A DNA stretch of 64,000 bases from Edaphochlamys debaryana (Eukaryota > Chlorophyta > Chlorophyceae > Chlamydomonadales): assembly GCA_016858145.1 (NCBI GenBank), contig JAEHOE010000104.1, positions 124,001 to 188,000 of the forward strand, given 5' to 3'. A program made the position numbers and the translations under genes. Below the pieces are notes generated by a model that saw only the letters and a list, made by a program, of their open reading frames with translations, had not been told where the DNA came from and did no database searches. Positions 32,901-43,800 of the stretch are shown piece by piece. Every line of letters begins with the position of its first letter. Within the stretch, counting starts at the first letter, position 1.

Positions 32901-35900
32901 GGCGGCCCCGAGGGGCGATACTCGCTGCCGCGCAGCCTGGCCGAGTTCCGGCTGCTCGTGTCGGCCGCCCGCAAGCCCCTAGCCCTGCTGGCGCTGCTGT
33001 GCGGCGAGTGCGTGGGGCAGAGCACCATTGTGTTCACGTCATCGGTGGACATGACGCACAAGTGAGGGCGTGTGTAGGGGGGACGTGGGTGTGGGCGGCT
33101 TGGGACGGGGGAGGATGGGTGTGGGCGGCTTGGGACGGGGGAGGATGGGTGTGGGCGGCTTGGACGGGGGAGGATGGGTGTGGGCGGCTTGGGACGGGGG
33201 GAGGATGGGTGTGGGCGGCTTGGGACGGGGGAGGATGGGTGTGGGCGGCTTGGGACGGGGGAGGATGGGTGTGGGCGGCTTGGGACGGGGGAGGATGGGT
33301 GTGGGCGGCTTGGGACGGGGGAGGATGGGTGTGGGCGGCTTGGGACAGGGGAGGATGGGTGTGGGCGGCTTGGGACGGGGGAGGATGGGTGTGGGCGGCT
33401 TGGGACGGGGGAGGATGGTTGTGGGCGGCTTGGGACAGGGGAGGATGGGTGTGGGCGGCTTGGGACGGGGGAGGATGGGTGTGGGCGGGGCTTGGGACGG
33501 GGGAGGATGGGTGTGGGCGGCTTGGGACGGGGGAGGATGGGTGTGGGCGGCTTGGGACGGGGGAGGATGGGTGTGGGCGGCTTGGGACGGGGGGAGGATG
33601 GGTGTGGGCGGCTTGGGACGGGGGAGGATGGGTGTGGGCGGCTTGGGACGGGGGAGGATGGGTGTGGGCGGCTTGGGACAGGGGAGGATGGGTGTGGGCG
33701 GCCGGTCCCGACTTGACTGTGACGGGTCTGGTGTAGGGGGCATGTGGGTCTGCGGGGCTTGTGGGCGGCTTGGGACGGGGGGCGGCCGGTCCCGAAAAGT
33801 CGGAAGGGTCGGCAGCGAGGGTGTGCCCTGCTTGCGTCATCGATGGACATGACAGAACAAGTAGAGGCTTGCACGGTCCTGCGGCTTTTTGAGCGGGCTT
33901 GGGGAGAGAGGCGAGGGGACCCGAGGGTGCCAAGGGCGCGTTGGGGGCAGTAGGCAGGTGCTCTCAGCCTCCTGCCGGCGCTCTGCCCCCTCACCGCGCC
34001 GGCTCCCTCTCCTCCCGCCCACCCCCGCAGGCTGTACCTGATGCTACGGGCGGTGGAGGGGCTGGGGGACAAGGTGGTGGAGTACAGCAGCCACGTGCCG
34101 CCCAGGGAGCGGGCGGCGGGGCTGGACCGCTTCCGAGCGGGTGAGGAGCGGCGACGCTGTGGGCGGAAGGCAGGGGCGGACGGACAATACGGGGCCACGC
34201 CGGGTGCTTCGGGGGAGGGCTGATGTCGCGGGCTCCTGGGCTGCGGCCCATATGCTGACTCCAGGAGCCGGGGGTCGGGCGTGTTTACGGTACGCGTACC
34301 GGTACGCGTGGGCCGCGGGGAACTAGTTTGAGCGGGGCCAGCGGGGCCGTCCGTCCCTCGCCGCAGCAGGTGGTGGGCGCAGGGCTGCCCCACGCCTCCA
34401 CACCCACTCCAACCAACTACCCCAACCAACCAACCACCCCAACCAACCAACCCAACCAACCAACCGCCAGGCGGCGCCTCCGTGCTGGTGGCCTCCGACG
34501 CCATGACCCGGGGCATGGACGTGGAGCACGTGGCCCACGTCATCAACTACGACGCCCCCGTGTACGCCAAGACCTACGTGCACAGGTGGGCGGCGCCCCC
34601 AGTGGGGCTGGCTCGGGTCTGGGGCTGGGGCTTTGCACAGGTGGGCATGGCGGTAGGGGATCCAACTTGGGACTGCGGCTGGGGCCGTGCGAGTACAAGG
34701 GCGAACCCCCTCCACAAGAGCGCATGGGCTAAACGACTCGCGTAACGCGGGCGTCCAGCTGCATGGCCTGGCTTCCCCGGGGCCCATACCGACACCCCTG
34801 ACCCGTGCTTGCGTGCGTCCCTACATAAACGGGCTGCTCAAATGCGTGTGCGGCTGTTCGGCTGCATGGCCGGGCTTCCCCGGGCCCCATCCCCCGTATC
34901 CCCGGGTACCCATAACCCGCTCCACCGTGGCGGTTCCTTCGCCAGGGCCAGCCACCCCTCTCAACCCTCCCCGCCCCACCCCCCTACCCCGTTTCCCCCT
35001 CTTACGCTTCCTCCCCCAGGGCCGGCCGCACCGCCCGCGCGGGCAAGTCGGGGCGCGTGATCACGCTGCTCCGCGACGAGGACATGCGCCACTTCAAGGC
35101 CATGATCCGCAAGGCCGACAACAACTTTGTGCGGGAGATGAAGCTGCCGCCGGAGCAGGTCGAGGGCTTCCGGCCCGCGCTGCAGGTGGGAGCGGGGCGC
35201 TGCAGCGCAAGGGAGAACGGGGGGGGGGTGCAGTTTGAGGGATCTGTGGGGAGTGGACCGAGGGGCCGCAGCTGTGCAAGCGAGGGCGTGCGTGTTGTGG
35301 GCGGCGCTGCTTGGCCGCCGCAGCGGCGCGCACCAACCACGACCAGACCGCACTCCTGACCTTCGCTCCCTCTTGTCGTTCTCCTCCGTGTGCGCTCGCG
35401 CAGGGCGCCCTGCAGCAGCTGGAGGCGCTGCTGGCGGCGGAGAGGGCGGCGGACGTAGGCCTGGCTCAGCAGCAGGGCCTGGTGGAGGCCAACCAGCGGG
35501 CGCGGCAGCAGGCGGCAGACCGGCAGCAGCAGGACCGGGCCAAGCAAGCCGCGGTAGCAGAGGAGGCGGCCAAGCAGCAGCAGCAGCAGGACCGAGCCAA
35601 GGAGCAGCCGGCTGCGGCGGAAGGGGCGGAAGGGGCGGAGGAGGGGGAGCAGGCGGGGGCGAAGGGCGGGCAGGAGCCGGCGGCGCCTGCGGGGCGGCCT
35701 GGGAAGCGCGCACGCGGCGCGGGTGCAGAGGCGGCCGAGGAGGACGGGCCAGGGACGTCCGGTCGGGCCGTGGCTGCGGACGCTAGCGCAGGCCGGTCGG
35801 GGAAGCGACAGGCGCGGGAGCAGGGGCCTGCGCCCAACGCTGCGGCGGGCCAGCGGAGCGAAGAGGAGGCCGCAGAGGGCAGCGCGGGGGGCGCGGCAGG

Positions 35901-36045
35901 GAAGCCGGGGCGGCGGAACGCCAGTGGATCGGAAGAGGGGGGTGGAGGCGGTGGGAGGGGAGGCTCTGGGGCTGCGCGGCAGTTGCCTGAGCCAGTTCAG
36001 GCCGGAGGGGACCAGGGCAAAGCTAAGAAGCGGCGTGCTACATAA
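30000..36045 (+). CDS. DDX51: DEAD-box RNA helicase, DDX51/Dbp6 type
   Basis: Exons: 30000-30258, 30534-30696, 31321-31708, 32133-32392, 32759-33061, 34031-34140, 34471-34585, 35020-35185 and 35404-36045 give 801 residues. Motifs in order: FPVQAAVW (Q-like, about 94-101), APTGSGKT (I, 118-125), VVLPTRDL (Ia), ATPGRL (Ib), VVDETDRLL (II, 271-279), IIVSAT (III), STIVFTSS (IV), ASDAMTRGMDVEH (V), HRAGRTARAGKSG (VI). The GFHFTELFPVQ and LPTRDLAAQV blocks fit DDX51/Dbp6, which acts in 60S ribosome assembly in the nucleolus. Motif II is DETD, not DEAD. There is a long low-complexity insertion before motif Ib and after motif II. The C-terminal 200 residues are a Gln/Ala/Lys/Glu-rich tail ending KAKKRRAT. 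An in-frame duplicated P-loop segment follows exon 2, and a 30-base minisatellite fills intron 5. Confidence 0.93.
30634..30804 (+). repeat. In-frame tandem duplication of the helicase P-loop exon end and donor
   Basis: The segment 30634-30691 (GSGKTLAYALPLVNALAVE) is copied at 30740-30796 (GGGKTLAYALPLVNALAVE). Each is followed by a GTGGGTGGG donor, at 30697 and 30805. Both donors leave the same codon phase, 108 bases apart. Degenerate further copies follow at about 30900-30927 and 30980-31040. Confidence 0.88.
33038..33867 (+). repeat. Intron 5 carries a second copy of exon-5 end plus donor
   Basis: The exon end with donor at 33038-33067 (SSVDMTHK, then GTGAGG) has a degenerate copy at 33836-33867, on the far side of the minisatellite. 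Confidence 0.8.
33091..33702 (+). repeat. 30-base G-rich minisatellite, about 20 copies
   Basis: The unit is GTGGGCGGCTTGGGACGGGG plus GAGGATGGGT. Most units are identical; a few have single-base changes (GACAGG), one-base indels or a short insertion (about 33487). Because 30 is a multiple of three, all frames stay open and give false long proteins on both strands. Confidence 0.97.
34580..34891 (+). repeat. Further duplications in helicase intron 7
   Basis: The exon end and donor TGCACAGGTGGGC at about 34581-34592 recur at about 34635-34647. A 29-base stretch at 34761-34789 recurs at 34863-34891 with two changes. Confidence 0.7.
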
Positions 36046-36568
36046 GTGCGTCGGGTGCTCGGAGCAATGATTTGCTCTGGTCGGGTGGGATTTATCCATT
36101 GTATCATAGTCGGCACGCACAGGTGGACTGGACACTGGAGGACCGGTCGGCGTGTGCGGCAAGTGCAGATCGGGCCATGTAGTGGCTCCCTGTCATGTGG
36201 CAACGCGGCATCAAGTGCGGTCTATACGGAAATGCTGGAAGTCTTCAGCCCAGGCCGCCCCTTGCTGGCCCCACCCCAATTGGGCGCCCTTGTCGCGCCA
36301 CAGCCGCCGGTTAAACCTTGGACCTTGTTCCGTGTAGAGCACAGCAGCAATCATGAGCACCTCTCATAAGTCATAACTAGTTGTGCAGCCGTTGGTACGG
36401 TAATGCTTGGCATTCCTGGGCCCAGGCGCCAGGGGCCATGTGGGGGACACGGGACAGCCGCATTCGTGACCGGCTCAATCCCGCAGCTTCCTTCAGCCCT
36501 GTGCAGCATGGTGGCCGGAGGTGGCGTGGTCTGATGCGCTGAGCACCCGGCACCCGGCTGCATTGCGC
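36046..36568. other. Helicase 3' flank, no gene seen
   Basis: Downstream of the helicase stop there is no supported gene and no clear signal. Confidence 0.5.
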
Positions 36569-37012
36569 AAACTTGATACCAAAAACTGCTGGACGGCATC
36601 GGCCAGGAGCGACCGGGCACCAGGACAGGGGAGACCCGGGCCACGAAATGCGACGCCACGACTCCGCGGCACTTCGCCCCGTTGTCTATAATAACCCGGG
36701 CCAGGAGGTCCTCATTCTGATGGGCTCCGCCCCAGGCGGCAGGGCGGGCCAGGCAAGACCTAGGGTCCGGGGCTTTGACGTCAGCCTATGGACTTGTACT
36801 ACTGGCGGTAGCGGCCTTGGTGGGCCCTGAGGAGGTGGAGCTTTAGGCAACACGAGCTTACGCGACTGCGGCTTTCCTGGGCCCTCAGCAGCCTCGGCCC
36901 CGCAGCTGAACATTCTCGGTGCCCTCTACAGCCCCGCGGAACCCCTTAGCAGAGCGCCCAGCTAACCAAGCGTGCAGTTGTGATATGCGCGCGTGCGGAG
37001 CAGCAAGGGCCA
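36569..37012 (+). repeat. Orphan direct copy of the kinase gene's promoter/5' UTR
   Basis: This aligns with 40500-40861, directly upstream of the kinase ATG, at roughly 85-90% identity by eye. Copy 1 carries an extra block of about 80 bases (about 36611-36690). Both keep TGACGTCA (36776-36783 here), GGAGCTTTAGGCAACACGAG and CAGCTGAACATTCT. In this copy the ATG is absent and the sequence runs into a (GGGCCA)n tract. Confidence 0.85.
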
Positions 37013-37140
37013 GGGCCAGGGCCAGGGCCAGGGCCAGGGGCAGGGGTAGAAGACATCAACAAAGCGTAGCGCTTGGGCCAGGGCCAGGGGCTCAGGGCCA
37101 GGGCCAGGGGCCAGAGCCATGACCAGGTCCAGGTCCAGGG
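37006..37140 (+). repeat. (GGGCCA)n microsatellite, two blocks
   Basis: Blocks at about 37006-37045 and 37074-37120 are separated by unique sequence. They are followed by a short (CAGGTC)n run. Confidence 0.9.
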
Positions 37141-37780
37141 CCCTGACACAGTAGCCAGGGTCAACAGAGACCGGATGTTGGGCTGCTGTGGTCCTCATGA
37201 TCTCCACCAGACCTCTCAAAGTCGGAACATTTACATAGGCCGTCACGGCACAAACCGATCCACACGCACAGTCACGGGGCTACGGGCCCATATCATGCGG
37301 CTCAGCCAAATGGCCTGCCGCCCCAGTACGTATTGCAGAAAGTTTGTCAGGTAGAAGCAGGGATACGGAATCGAGCGTCCAAGCATGCGAGCACGCGTCA
37401 AATGAAAAGCGCCGAGTTGCGGCGTGCGATGCTGAAGTGAAGAGCACAAGTACATTCTGATGTCCCCAGCCCCCACAGCCGACATAGGTGTATGCACAAG
37501 GTTAAGACGAGAATTGGGATCAGTATTGAGGGTGCCGTGCAGACCTGTTCTGCACCCAGCCCGAGAAGGCACCCGGTTGACCATCCACCGCAGGCGACCC
37601 ACACACACCCCAAGCCACGTGCACGTACGGCAGCCACTTCATGCATTAGTAAGCAAGAAACGGTGGACCCCAACCGTCCGCCCGCCTGCCCCTGGTGTGG
37701 CCCCGGCCCTCGGCGCCACAGTCCAGGGCAAGCCATCGCAGGGCTGCAGCAGTGCAGCGCAACGCTCCCCTCACTGCCCC
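37141..37780. other. Intergenic, 3' flank of the minus-strand low-complexity gene
   Basis: No gene is seen. A minus-strand TGTAA (plus 37229-37233) lies about 550 bases past the stop of that gene and could be its polyadenylation signal. Confidence 0.45.
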
Positions 37781-39715
37781 TCAATAGTAGTAACCACCCG
37801 ACCCCGCCTGCCCCCCAGCATCCGAGCCCGCCTGCTGCGCCGCCTCGGCCTTCTTCTTGCCCCTCTTCCCCTTCTTCTTCTTCTTTCCGTCCTTGCCCCT
37901 ATCCTTTTTCTTCTTCTTCTTCTTCTTCTTCATCTTGGCTGTCTGGGCCCCTTCGCCCGCGCCTTCCGCTCCTTCCCCCGTGCCGTACTTGCCCGCACCA
38001 TCGCCGTACGCGCCGTACTCGCCATTATTCCGCCTGCCCGACTGCGCCGCCGCGACCAACAGGCCATCGACGTTGGGCACGTACGGCGTGGGCCTAGGCC
38101 GGCCCGGGTTGAGCCTTATCGCCAGCCACTCGGAGAGATTGTCGCCCCCTGTGGCCCCGGTTGGGCCCGCGTGGTCCTCGGGTAGCTCCTCCACTTGCCG
38201 CATCATGGACGGCGGGGGCACGAAGTCGTCCTCCTCGTCCTCGTCCTCGTCGTCTTCATCCTCGTCGTCCTCCTCCTCGTCGTTATCGTCGTAAGTGCTG
38301 GAGGCTGCGCCGCTGCGGTGCGTGGCTGCGTGCAGCCGGTGCACGTGCGCGCCCTCGGACACGGGCCCGGCTCGGTACGGCAGCGGTTGTTGTTGGTGGT
38401 TATGTTGGCTGTGCTGATGGCTGTGGTGGGGGTGCGAGGAAGACGAGACCACGGGGTACGAGTGCGTGCGCTGGGGCGAGTCAGCTGCGTCCGAGGCGGC
38501 GTAGCGGGGGTTGACAAGGTGGTGGTGGTGGTGGGGATGGCCGTGGGCCAGGTCTGGCAGCTTGGCGGCCGCCCCCCGGTCGTGCGGCGCGGCTGGTGCG
38601 GAGGCGGTCGAGGCCGCAATGCTGTGGGCCCGAGACGTCGGCATGGGCGGAAGCACGGTTGGCAGCGGTGAGCTGACCGAAGCTGAGGACTTGGCCCGGG
38701 GTTCTGTCAGGTCCAGAGAGCCGTACTTTCGTTGCCCGGCCTTGCCCTGTGGGGCTGGTGGAGGGGGCGACGGCGCTGCTGCGGGCGGCGGCGCCAGCGC
38801 TGAGCGCCGGGGTTCTGCCGCGCCGCCGCTGGCGTGCGGAGCATCGCAGGACAGGCGGCGGCCTGGGGCCAGGCCAGAGGTGGAGCCGTGGCGGGCACCG
38901 GCGGCAGCCGCAGGGAGGGCGGCTGCGGAGCTTGCACCCGACCCAGATGGGGGTGCCCGCCGCTGCTCCGCGGTGGTGTCGCCGGGCCCGTTGCTTGCCT
39001 TGCCCCGGAGGCCCGGGCTGGATTCGGCAGACGGAGCCCCTGTGCTGCTTCCAGCCCGCCCCCGCATGCCAGCAGAAGGATCCGGCGGCGGGAGGGACCC
39101 GACGGACCGCGAGGGCCCCGACGCCGCCGGCGCTGGGGCTGCTCTAAGCGGCGAGAGCGTGAGAGGGGCGGATGCAGACTTGCCCGACACCGGACCCGAC
39201 GGCGCAGAGGACGCCTTGACAGGCGGGGCGCGGGCGGCGGGAGGGGCCAAGGGTGCCGCTGGGGTCGGCGCTGGGGGCTGTGTACCCGACGTCGGAGTTG
39301 GCGCTTGGCCGGGCGGGGCCAGCGGCCCCGGCCCCGGCGGTGGTATGGGGCCCGCTGGGCCCGGGAAGGGCGGCGGGAGGGGCCCGCCTGGTCCTGGCGG
39401 CATGAGGGGCATGCCGTTTGGCAGGAACAGACCTGGAGGCATGAGCCCTGGCGGCATGTGGCTCGTGAAGGAACCCGGGGTCGTGAAGGACCCGGGGCCT
39501 AGCGGCATGGGCAGGGGCATGAGCTTGCCATTGAGGGGCGGCAGTGCCATTGCGGGCCATGGCCCGTGCGGCCCCAGCGGCGGCAGCACCGCCGTCAGGG
39601 GCAGGCCAAAGTCCCGCTCGAAGTAGAAGCTGTCGACGCCCCGGCTGGCCGCGAGGTGGGCCCTCTCGAGGGCGCCGGCTGCCGCGTCGGCAGCACTGGG
39701 CACCCCTCGCGGCAT
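37781..39715 (-). CDS. Intronless low-complexity protein, acidic and Lys-rich blocks
   Basis: This is an uninterrupted 644-codon frame from ATG 39715 to TAG 37781; I do not recognise a family. The N terminus has about 90 ordered-looking residues (GVDSFYFERDFGLPLTAVLP). It is followed by Met/Gly/Pro-rich, then Ser/Pro/Ala-rich disordered sequence, a His-rich block (HGHPHHHHHLVN, then HPHHSHQHSQHNH), a long Asp/Glu run, a short possibly folded part (NLSEWLAIRLNPGRPRPTPY) and a poly-Lys block. It ends GSGGYYY. Opposite-charge runs suggest a nuclear or RNA-linked scaffold, but that is inference. Codon bias and lack of stops over 1.9 kb support coding. Additional upstream exons are possible, because the region up to 40434 is also open in another frame. 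Confidence 0.65.
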   Translation of the reverse strand: MPRGVPSAADAAAGALERAHLAASRGVDSFYFERDFGLPLTAVLPPLGPHGPWPAMALPPLNGKLMPLPMPLGPGSFTTPGSFTSHMPPGLMPPGLFLPNGMPLMPPGPGGPLPPPFPGPAGPIPPPGPGPLAPPGQAPTPTSGTQPPAPTPAAPLAPPAARAPPVKASSAPSGPVSGKSASAPLTLSPLRAAPAPAASGPSRSVGSLPPPDPSAGMRGRAGSSTGAPSAESSPGLRGKASNGPGDTTAEQRRAPPSGSGASSAAALPAAAAGARHGSTSGLAPGRRLSCDAPHASGGAAEPRRSALAPPPAAAPSPPPPAPQGKAGQRKYGSLDLTEPRAKSSASVSSPLPTVLPPMPTSRAHSIAASTASAPAAPHDRGAAAKLPDLAHGHPHHHHHLVNPRYAASDAADSPQRTHSYPVVSSSSHPHHSHQHSQHNHQQQPLPYRAGPVSEGAHVHRLHAATHRSGAASSTYDDNDEEEDDEDEDDEDEDEEDDFVPPPSMMRQVEELPEDHAGPTGATGGDNLSEWLAIRLNPGRPRPTPYVPNVDGLLVAAAQSGRRNNGEYGAYGDGAGKYGTGEGAEGAGEGAQTAKMKKKKKKKKKDRGKDGKKKKKGKRGKKKAEAAQQAGSDAGGQAGSGGYYY

Positions 39716-40499
39716 GGCGGCGTTCTGCTCGGCACCGCGGCTGGGGCGGAGGCTACGCGGCCGCCTGGCTGGGAGGAGGCCCCAGCAACGGTAGCAGCAG
39801 GCAGGGTGGAGATAGCAGCATTAGGGTCCGAGGGTGCCACCCCCAGGCAGGAGCGCCGCGAGACGCTGTGAAGGCGGAGGCTCCCGGGAGGCCGAGCGGG
39901 GACTGGCCTGCGGGGGCGGGGGCACAAGTCGGGGCGTGACGGGCAGCTAGGCAGGCAGGCGGGTGGAGCTAGGGCCTTGATTAAGCTTTCTTCGCAGTAG
40001 GTGCTTGCAGCTCGCCCAGGTGCGCCCGACGGGCGTCCAGCTGGCCACGAGGCTTCCTCGATGGTCCAACATGCGCGAGGACGTGCTGGGAGAAATGTAG
40101 CCCTGCATGACCGCTGTAACGACGAGTCGCAAAGCTTACCTTGCGCGACTTGCTGCTGGGGTGGCGTGACGCGAAAGCGGTGTAGGCACGAGTGGGCGGA
40201 ACGAGTTCTACGAAGGTTGTCACAACGTGCAAACTGTAAGCTGCGTCTCAAGAAGCTGCGTTGATTGGGGTTAGCTCTGCCCGCGTTCTTGCCCGTGTGC
40301 GAGCGAAGTACTACGGAATGGGCAAGTCGTTCACACCGCTGAGGCCACGACCCACGGCCTAGTCGCCACACTGCAACATCTAGCGTTACAGGCGCAGCGT
40401 TGACGCGTCTTAGCTCTGACGCGCCAGCCCACACCGCATTTCAGCCGCGCAACCGCGCTGTTGCAGTTGTGTCGTTGTCCCACCCCTGTAGATGCAACC
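39716..40499. other. Divergent intergenic region, distal part
   Basis: This is the upstream side of the low-complexity gene. No supported coding is seen. Confidence 0.45.
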
Positions 40500-40861
40500 T
40501 TGACACCAGAAACTCCTGGCGCAGTATCAGCCAGGAGCGACCCGGGCCAGGAGGTCCTCATTCTAATGGGCACCGCCCCAGGCGGCAGGGCGGGCCAGGC
40601 AAGACCTAGGGCCCGGGGCTTTGACGTCAGCCTTGGGACTTGCAGGACTGGCTGATGCGGCCTTTGGTGGGCCCTGAGAAGGTGGAGCTTTAGGCAACAC
40701 GAGCTTACGCCACTGCGGCTTTCCTGGGCCCTCAGCAGCCTCGGCCCCGCAGCTGAACATTCTTGGTGCCCTCTACAGGTCCGCGGACTCCCTAGAATAG
40801 CGCCGGGCCGACCAAGCGCGCAGTTGTGAGCTGCGTCCCCTGGGCGTGCGGAGCAGCAGCC
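40500..40861 (+). promoter_or_regulatory. Proximal promoter/5' UTR of the kinase gene (copy 2 of duplicated block)
   Basis: This directly precedes ATG 40862 and is shared with 36569-37012. It contains the palindrome TGACGTCA (40622-40629), a CRE-type bZIP site, conserved in both copies. The region between 40660 and 40780 is the most conserved. Function as a promoter is inferred from position. Confidence 0.55.
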
Positions 40862-43800
40862 ATGGCCGCTGCGCCAGAGCCACCGGATGTCACAGTGTGC
40901 GCGGATGCGGCACCGGAGGGCGGCACGCTGGTGCGCGTGGTTGCACGCGGTGCCATCAGAATGGCCGACGTTATGCCCGTATTCGATATGATGGACCTCA
41001 ACCTGGTCAGCTACACGGCGGAGCGGGATCCGGAGGCCGGGGTTCCGGTCGGGAGCCAGCCGGCGTGCCAGCTGGCGCGCCGGAAGCACAGTTTCCGCGG
41101 TCGCTTCCTGGTTACGGACGCTGACGGCGACAATCTCACCGAGGAGATGGCGGCAGGGCTGGTGGGTGCGGGGCTTACGGACGGGGGGCAGGGAAGTGGG
41201 GGCCGGGCCGGGCCGGGAGGGGGCTGGCGGGTTGCGGGCGACGTACGCTCCGGCCCCGGCTGGGCCTACGTCCGACCGCCGGTCCAGCCCCCGGCCTCCA
41301 CTTAGCACCACCGATCACCGCTCCTTAGCTCCATGCAGCCAGTCTGGGAGCTTACGCCGGCTCTCTTCCTGCCCTCGCTCACCGCCATTCCACACCACCA
41401 CGAACCAAACACAACCCTTGCCTGATTCCACCCGCAGATCCAAGCGATACAGGAGGCCCTGCACGCGCGGCTCTCGCACCCTTCCATGCGGAGACCAGCG
41501 GGGTCCGAGGCGGCCCGTCGGGACAGCGTGGCGTCGTACGCCACGGAGGCCAGCATGGACCCCGACTCCCCATCCTACGCCGCGGCGGCCGCGCAGCACT
41601 TGTCCCACCTGCAGGGCCACGCAGGGCCGCACGGCTTCCACCCGCTCAGCCACCTGCACCCCTACGCCGGCGGCCAGGCGCCCCACCCTCACCACCACGG
41701 CCACAGCCAGAGCCAGCCCCACCTGCAGCCGCCCAACCCGCCACTGCCACTGCAGCCCTTCCAGCAGGGGCCGCCCAGCCTCAGCCAGCACGACACCACC
41801 CCAGCGGGCGGCAGCGCGCTCATGTCGGAGGCCAGCATGAGTAGCGTGGGGTCACTGCTGCGGGCCACGTCGGACCACGCCGCGGTCCCGAGCCCGCCCG
41901 CCGCCACGGGCCCCGGCGGCGCAGGCCCGGGCATGACCGCAATCCCGGCCTCGACGCCTGGCCTGCCGGGCATGTCCGACGCCCAGCGCTCGTCGTTCTC
42001 GTTCCTCCAACACCAGCAGCAGCAGGCCCAGGCCCAGGCCCAGGCCCAGGAGCAATTTGGGTTTGCGCAGGGCCCGCACCTGCAGCTGCCGGCGCTCGGC
42101 GACGTTGTGGCGACGGACACAGGCCTCATGGCTTCGGGCGTGGACTCGCCAGCGGCCGCCCCCCTGGCCCAGAGCCGCGGCGGCTCGCACCTGTTACGAC
42201 TGGCACAGGTGACCACGCCCTTCGCCTCCATAGAATCGAACAGCTACCAACTCGTTCCGCAGCCCGGGATACCCCAACAGCAGCAGCAGCAGCCGCCAGT
42301 GGCTGGCGCGCAGCTCGCTGGCCACTCGCACAGCCACGCCAACTCGCACTCGCAGGTCCACGAGGACCTATACGACCTCTCGACGCACCTGCCCATCCGC
42401 TCGTCCTCGTCCTCGCACACACGGTCCTTCCAGTCCGACGCTGCGCCCGGGCCGCCGCCCGAGCCTGGGCCCGGGCCTGGGCCCGGGCAGGACCCCGGCC
42501 CTGAGCTCAGCTACCCTGGCGTTGCCGGTTCGGGTCGCCAGGCCCATGCCCATGCCCAGACGGCAGGGACTGGCATGGGTGAGTCTGGCGGCATTGCCAT
42601 CCGCAGCAGCGGCGGCCCGCACGTGACGTTTGTGGACATGATGGGCGGCTCTGCGTCCACGTCAGCCGCGGCCACGTCAGCCCCGACGCCGCTGCACAGC
42701 CGGCCGCCGTCGGCGTCGTCGCTGCCGTTCGTGGGGTCCCAGGGGCTGGTTGGGTCCCTGGGAGCGGGGCCCTCGCCGCTCGCGACAATCATCTCGGACG
42801 GGTTATCGCCAGCGGCGCGAGCGTGCGAGGCAGCGGCCATAGCAGCGGCGACGGGGGCTGGGGGCCGCATGAGCTATGGGGGCGGGGCCAGCGGGCTGGG
42901 CGGCAGCCGGGGCGACGCTAGCCCAACGGGCAGCTCGGAGGACGGGCGGGATGGGCCGTACGCGTGGTGGTCGACGCTGTCGGCGCAGGATACGGTGGCG
43001 CGGATCATGTCGCAGCCGGCGAGATCCATTAGTCAGGATGCGGATCTGGGCGCGGCCAAGGCGCTGATGACTAAGCACAACATCTCGGCGCTGCTCGTCG
43101 ACACGGGGGGCGACCCCGGCTTCATCACGAAACGCGACTTCCTCAAAGTGCAGTTCACAAAGCACTTCAAGCGGGTCAAGGTGGGGCGGGCGGGGGCAGG
43201 TGCAGGCGGGAAAAAGTTTCGGCGGGGCGCTTGCGCGGGCTTGTCGCGCTTTCAGGTTGCGGCAGGCGAGGCTGCGGGGTGGGGGTCCACGCCCCTTCCT
43301 CAGCCCCACCTTCCTCCCAGCTCCCTCCGCCCCGCCTTCCAACAAACAACCCCCTTTCCTCCCCATCCTCCCCCTCTCCAGGTGAAGGGCGTGATGACCC
43401 AGCCGGTCATCTTCGTGGACATCTCGACCCCCATCGAGGAGGTCTCCCGCGTGCTGGAGGCCAAGGGCGTGCGGCGGGTGCTGGTGCGGGACCCCGCCCG
43501 CGCCGTGCCCGGCAACCCCCTGGCGGTGTACGTGGGTGTGGTGTCGGACGCTGACCTCTTCAAGTGCATGGGCGCGCCTGCCATGTCGCCAAGTGAGCAA
43601 TGCCAGGGACTGGGGGGCTGTGGGGATGGGCAAAGCAGCTAGCGGGCACGGTGTTGTGGAAGCTAGGACGGGGAGGGAAGGGGCTCTTCATGCACGGGCG
43701 TGGGAGGGCAGGCCCAGAGCACCAAGGCAAGACCATTCCTGCTTGACCCTGACTGCTTTACTGCCGCTCCCGTCCACCTCCGCAGCGGGAGGGCGGGTGA

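Noticed and set aside
33091..33702. Regular array that superficially resembles a CRISPR
   Set aside because: Units are contiguous with no unique spacers. It is an intronic minisatellite in a eukaryotic gene.
32645..34546. 633-codon minus-strand frame and other long frames across the helicase minisatellite
   Set aside because: The 30-base repeat keeps every frame open. The frame overlaps proven helicase exons on the other strand and is pure repeat.
40563..40760. Similar small minus-strand frames in both copies of the duplicated promoter block (also 36686-36913)
   Set aside because: Shared because the DNA is duplicated. The frames diverge after about 35 codons and lack coding signatures.
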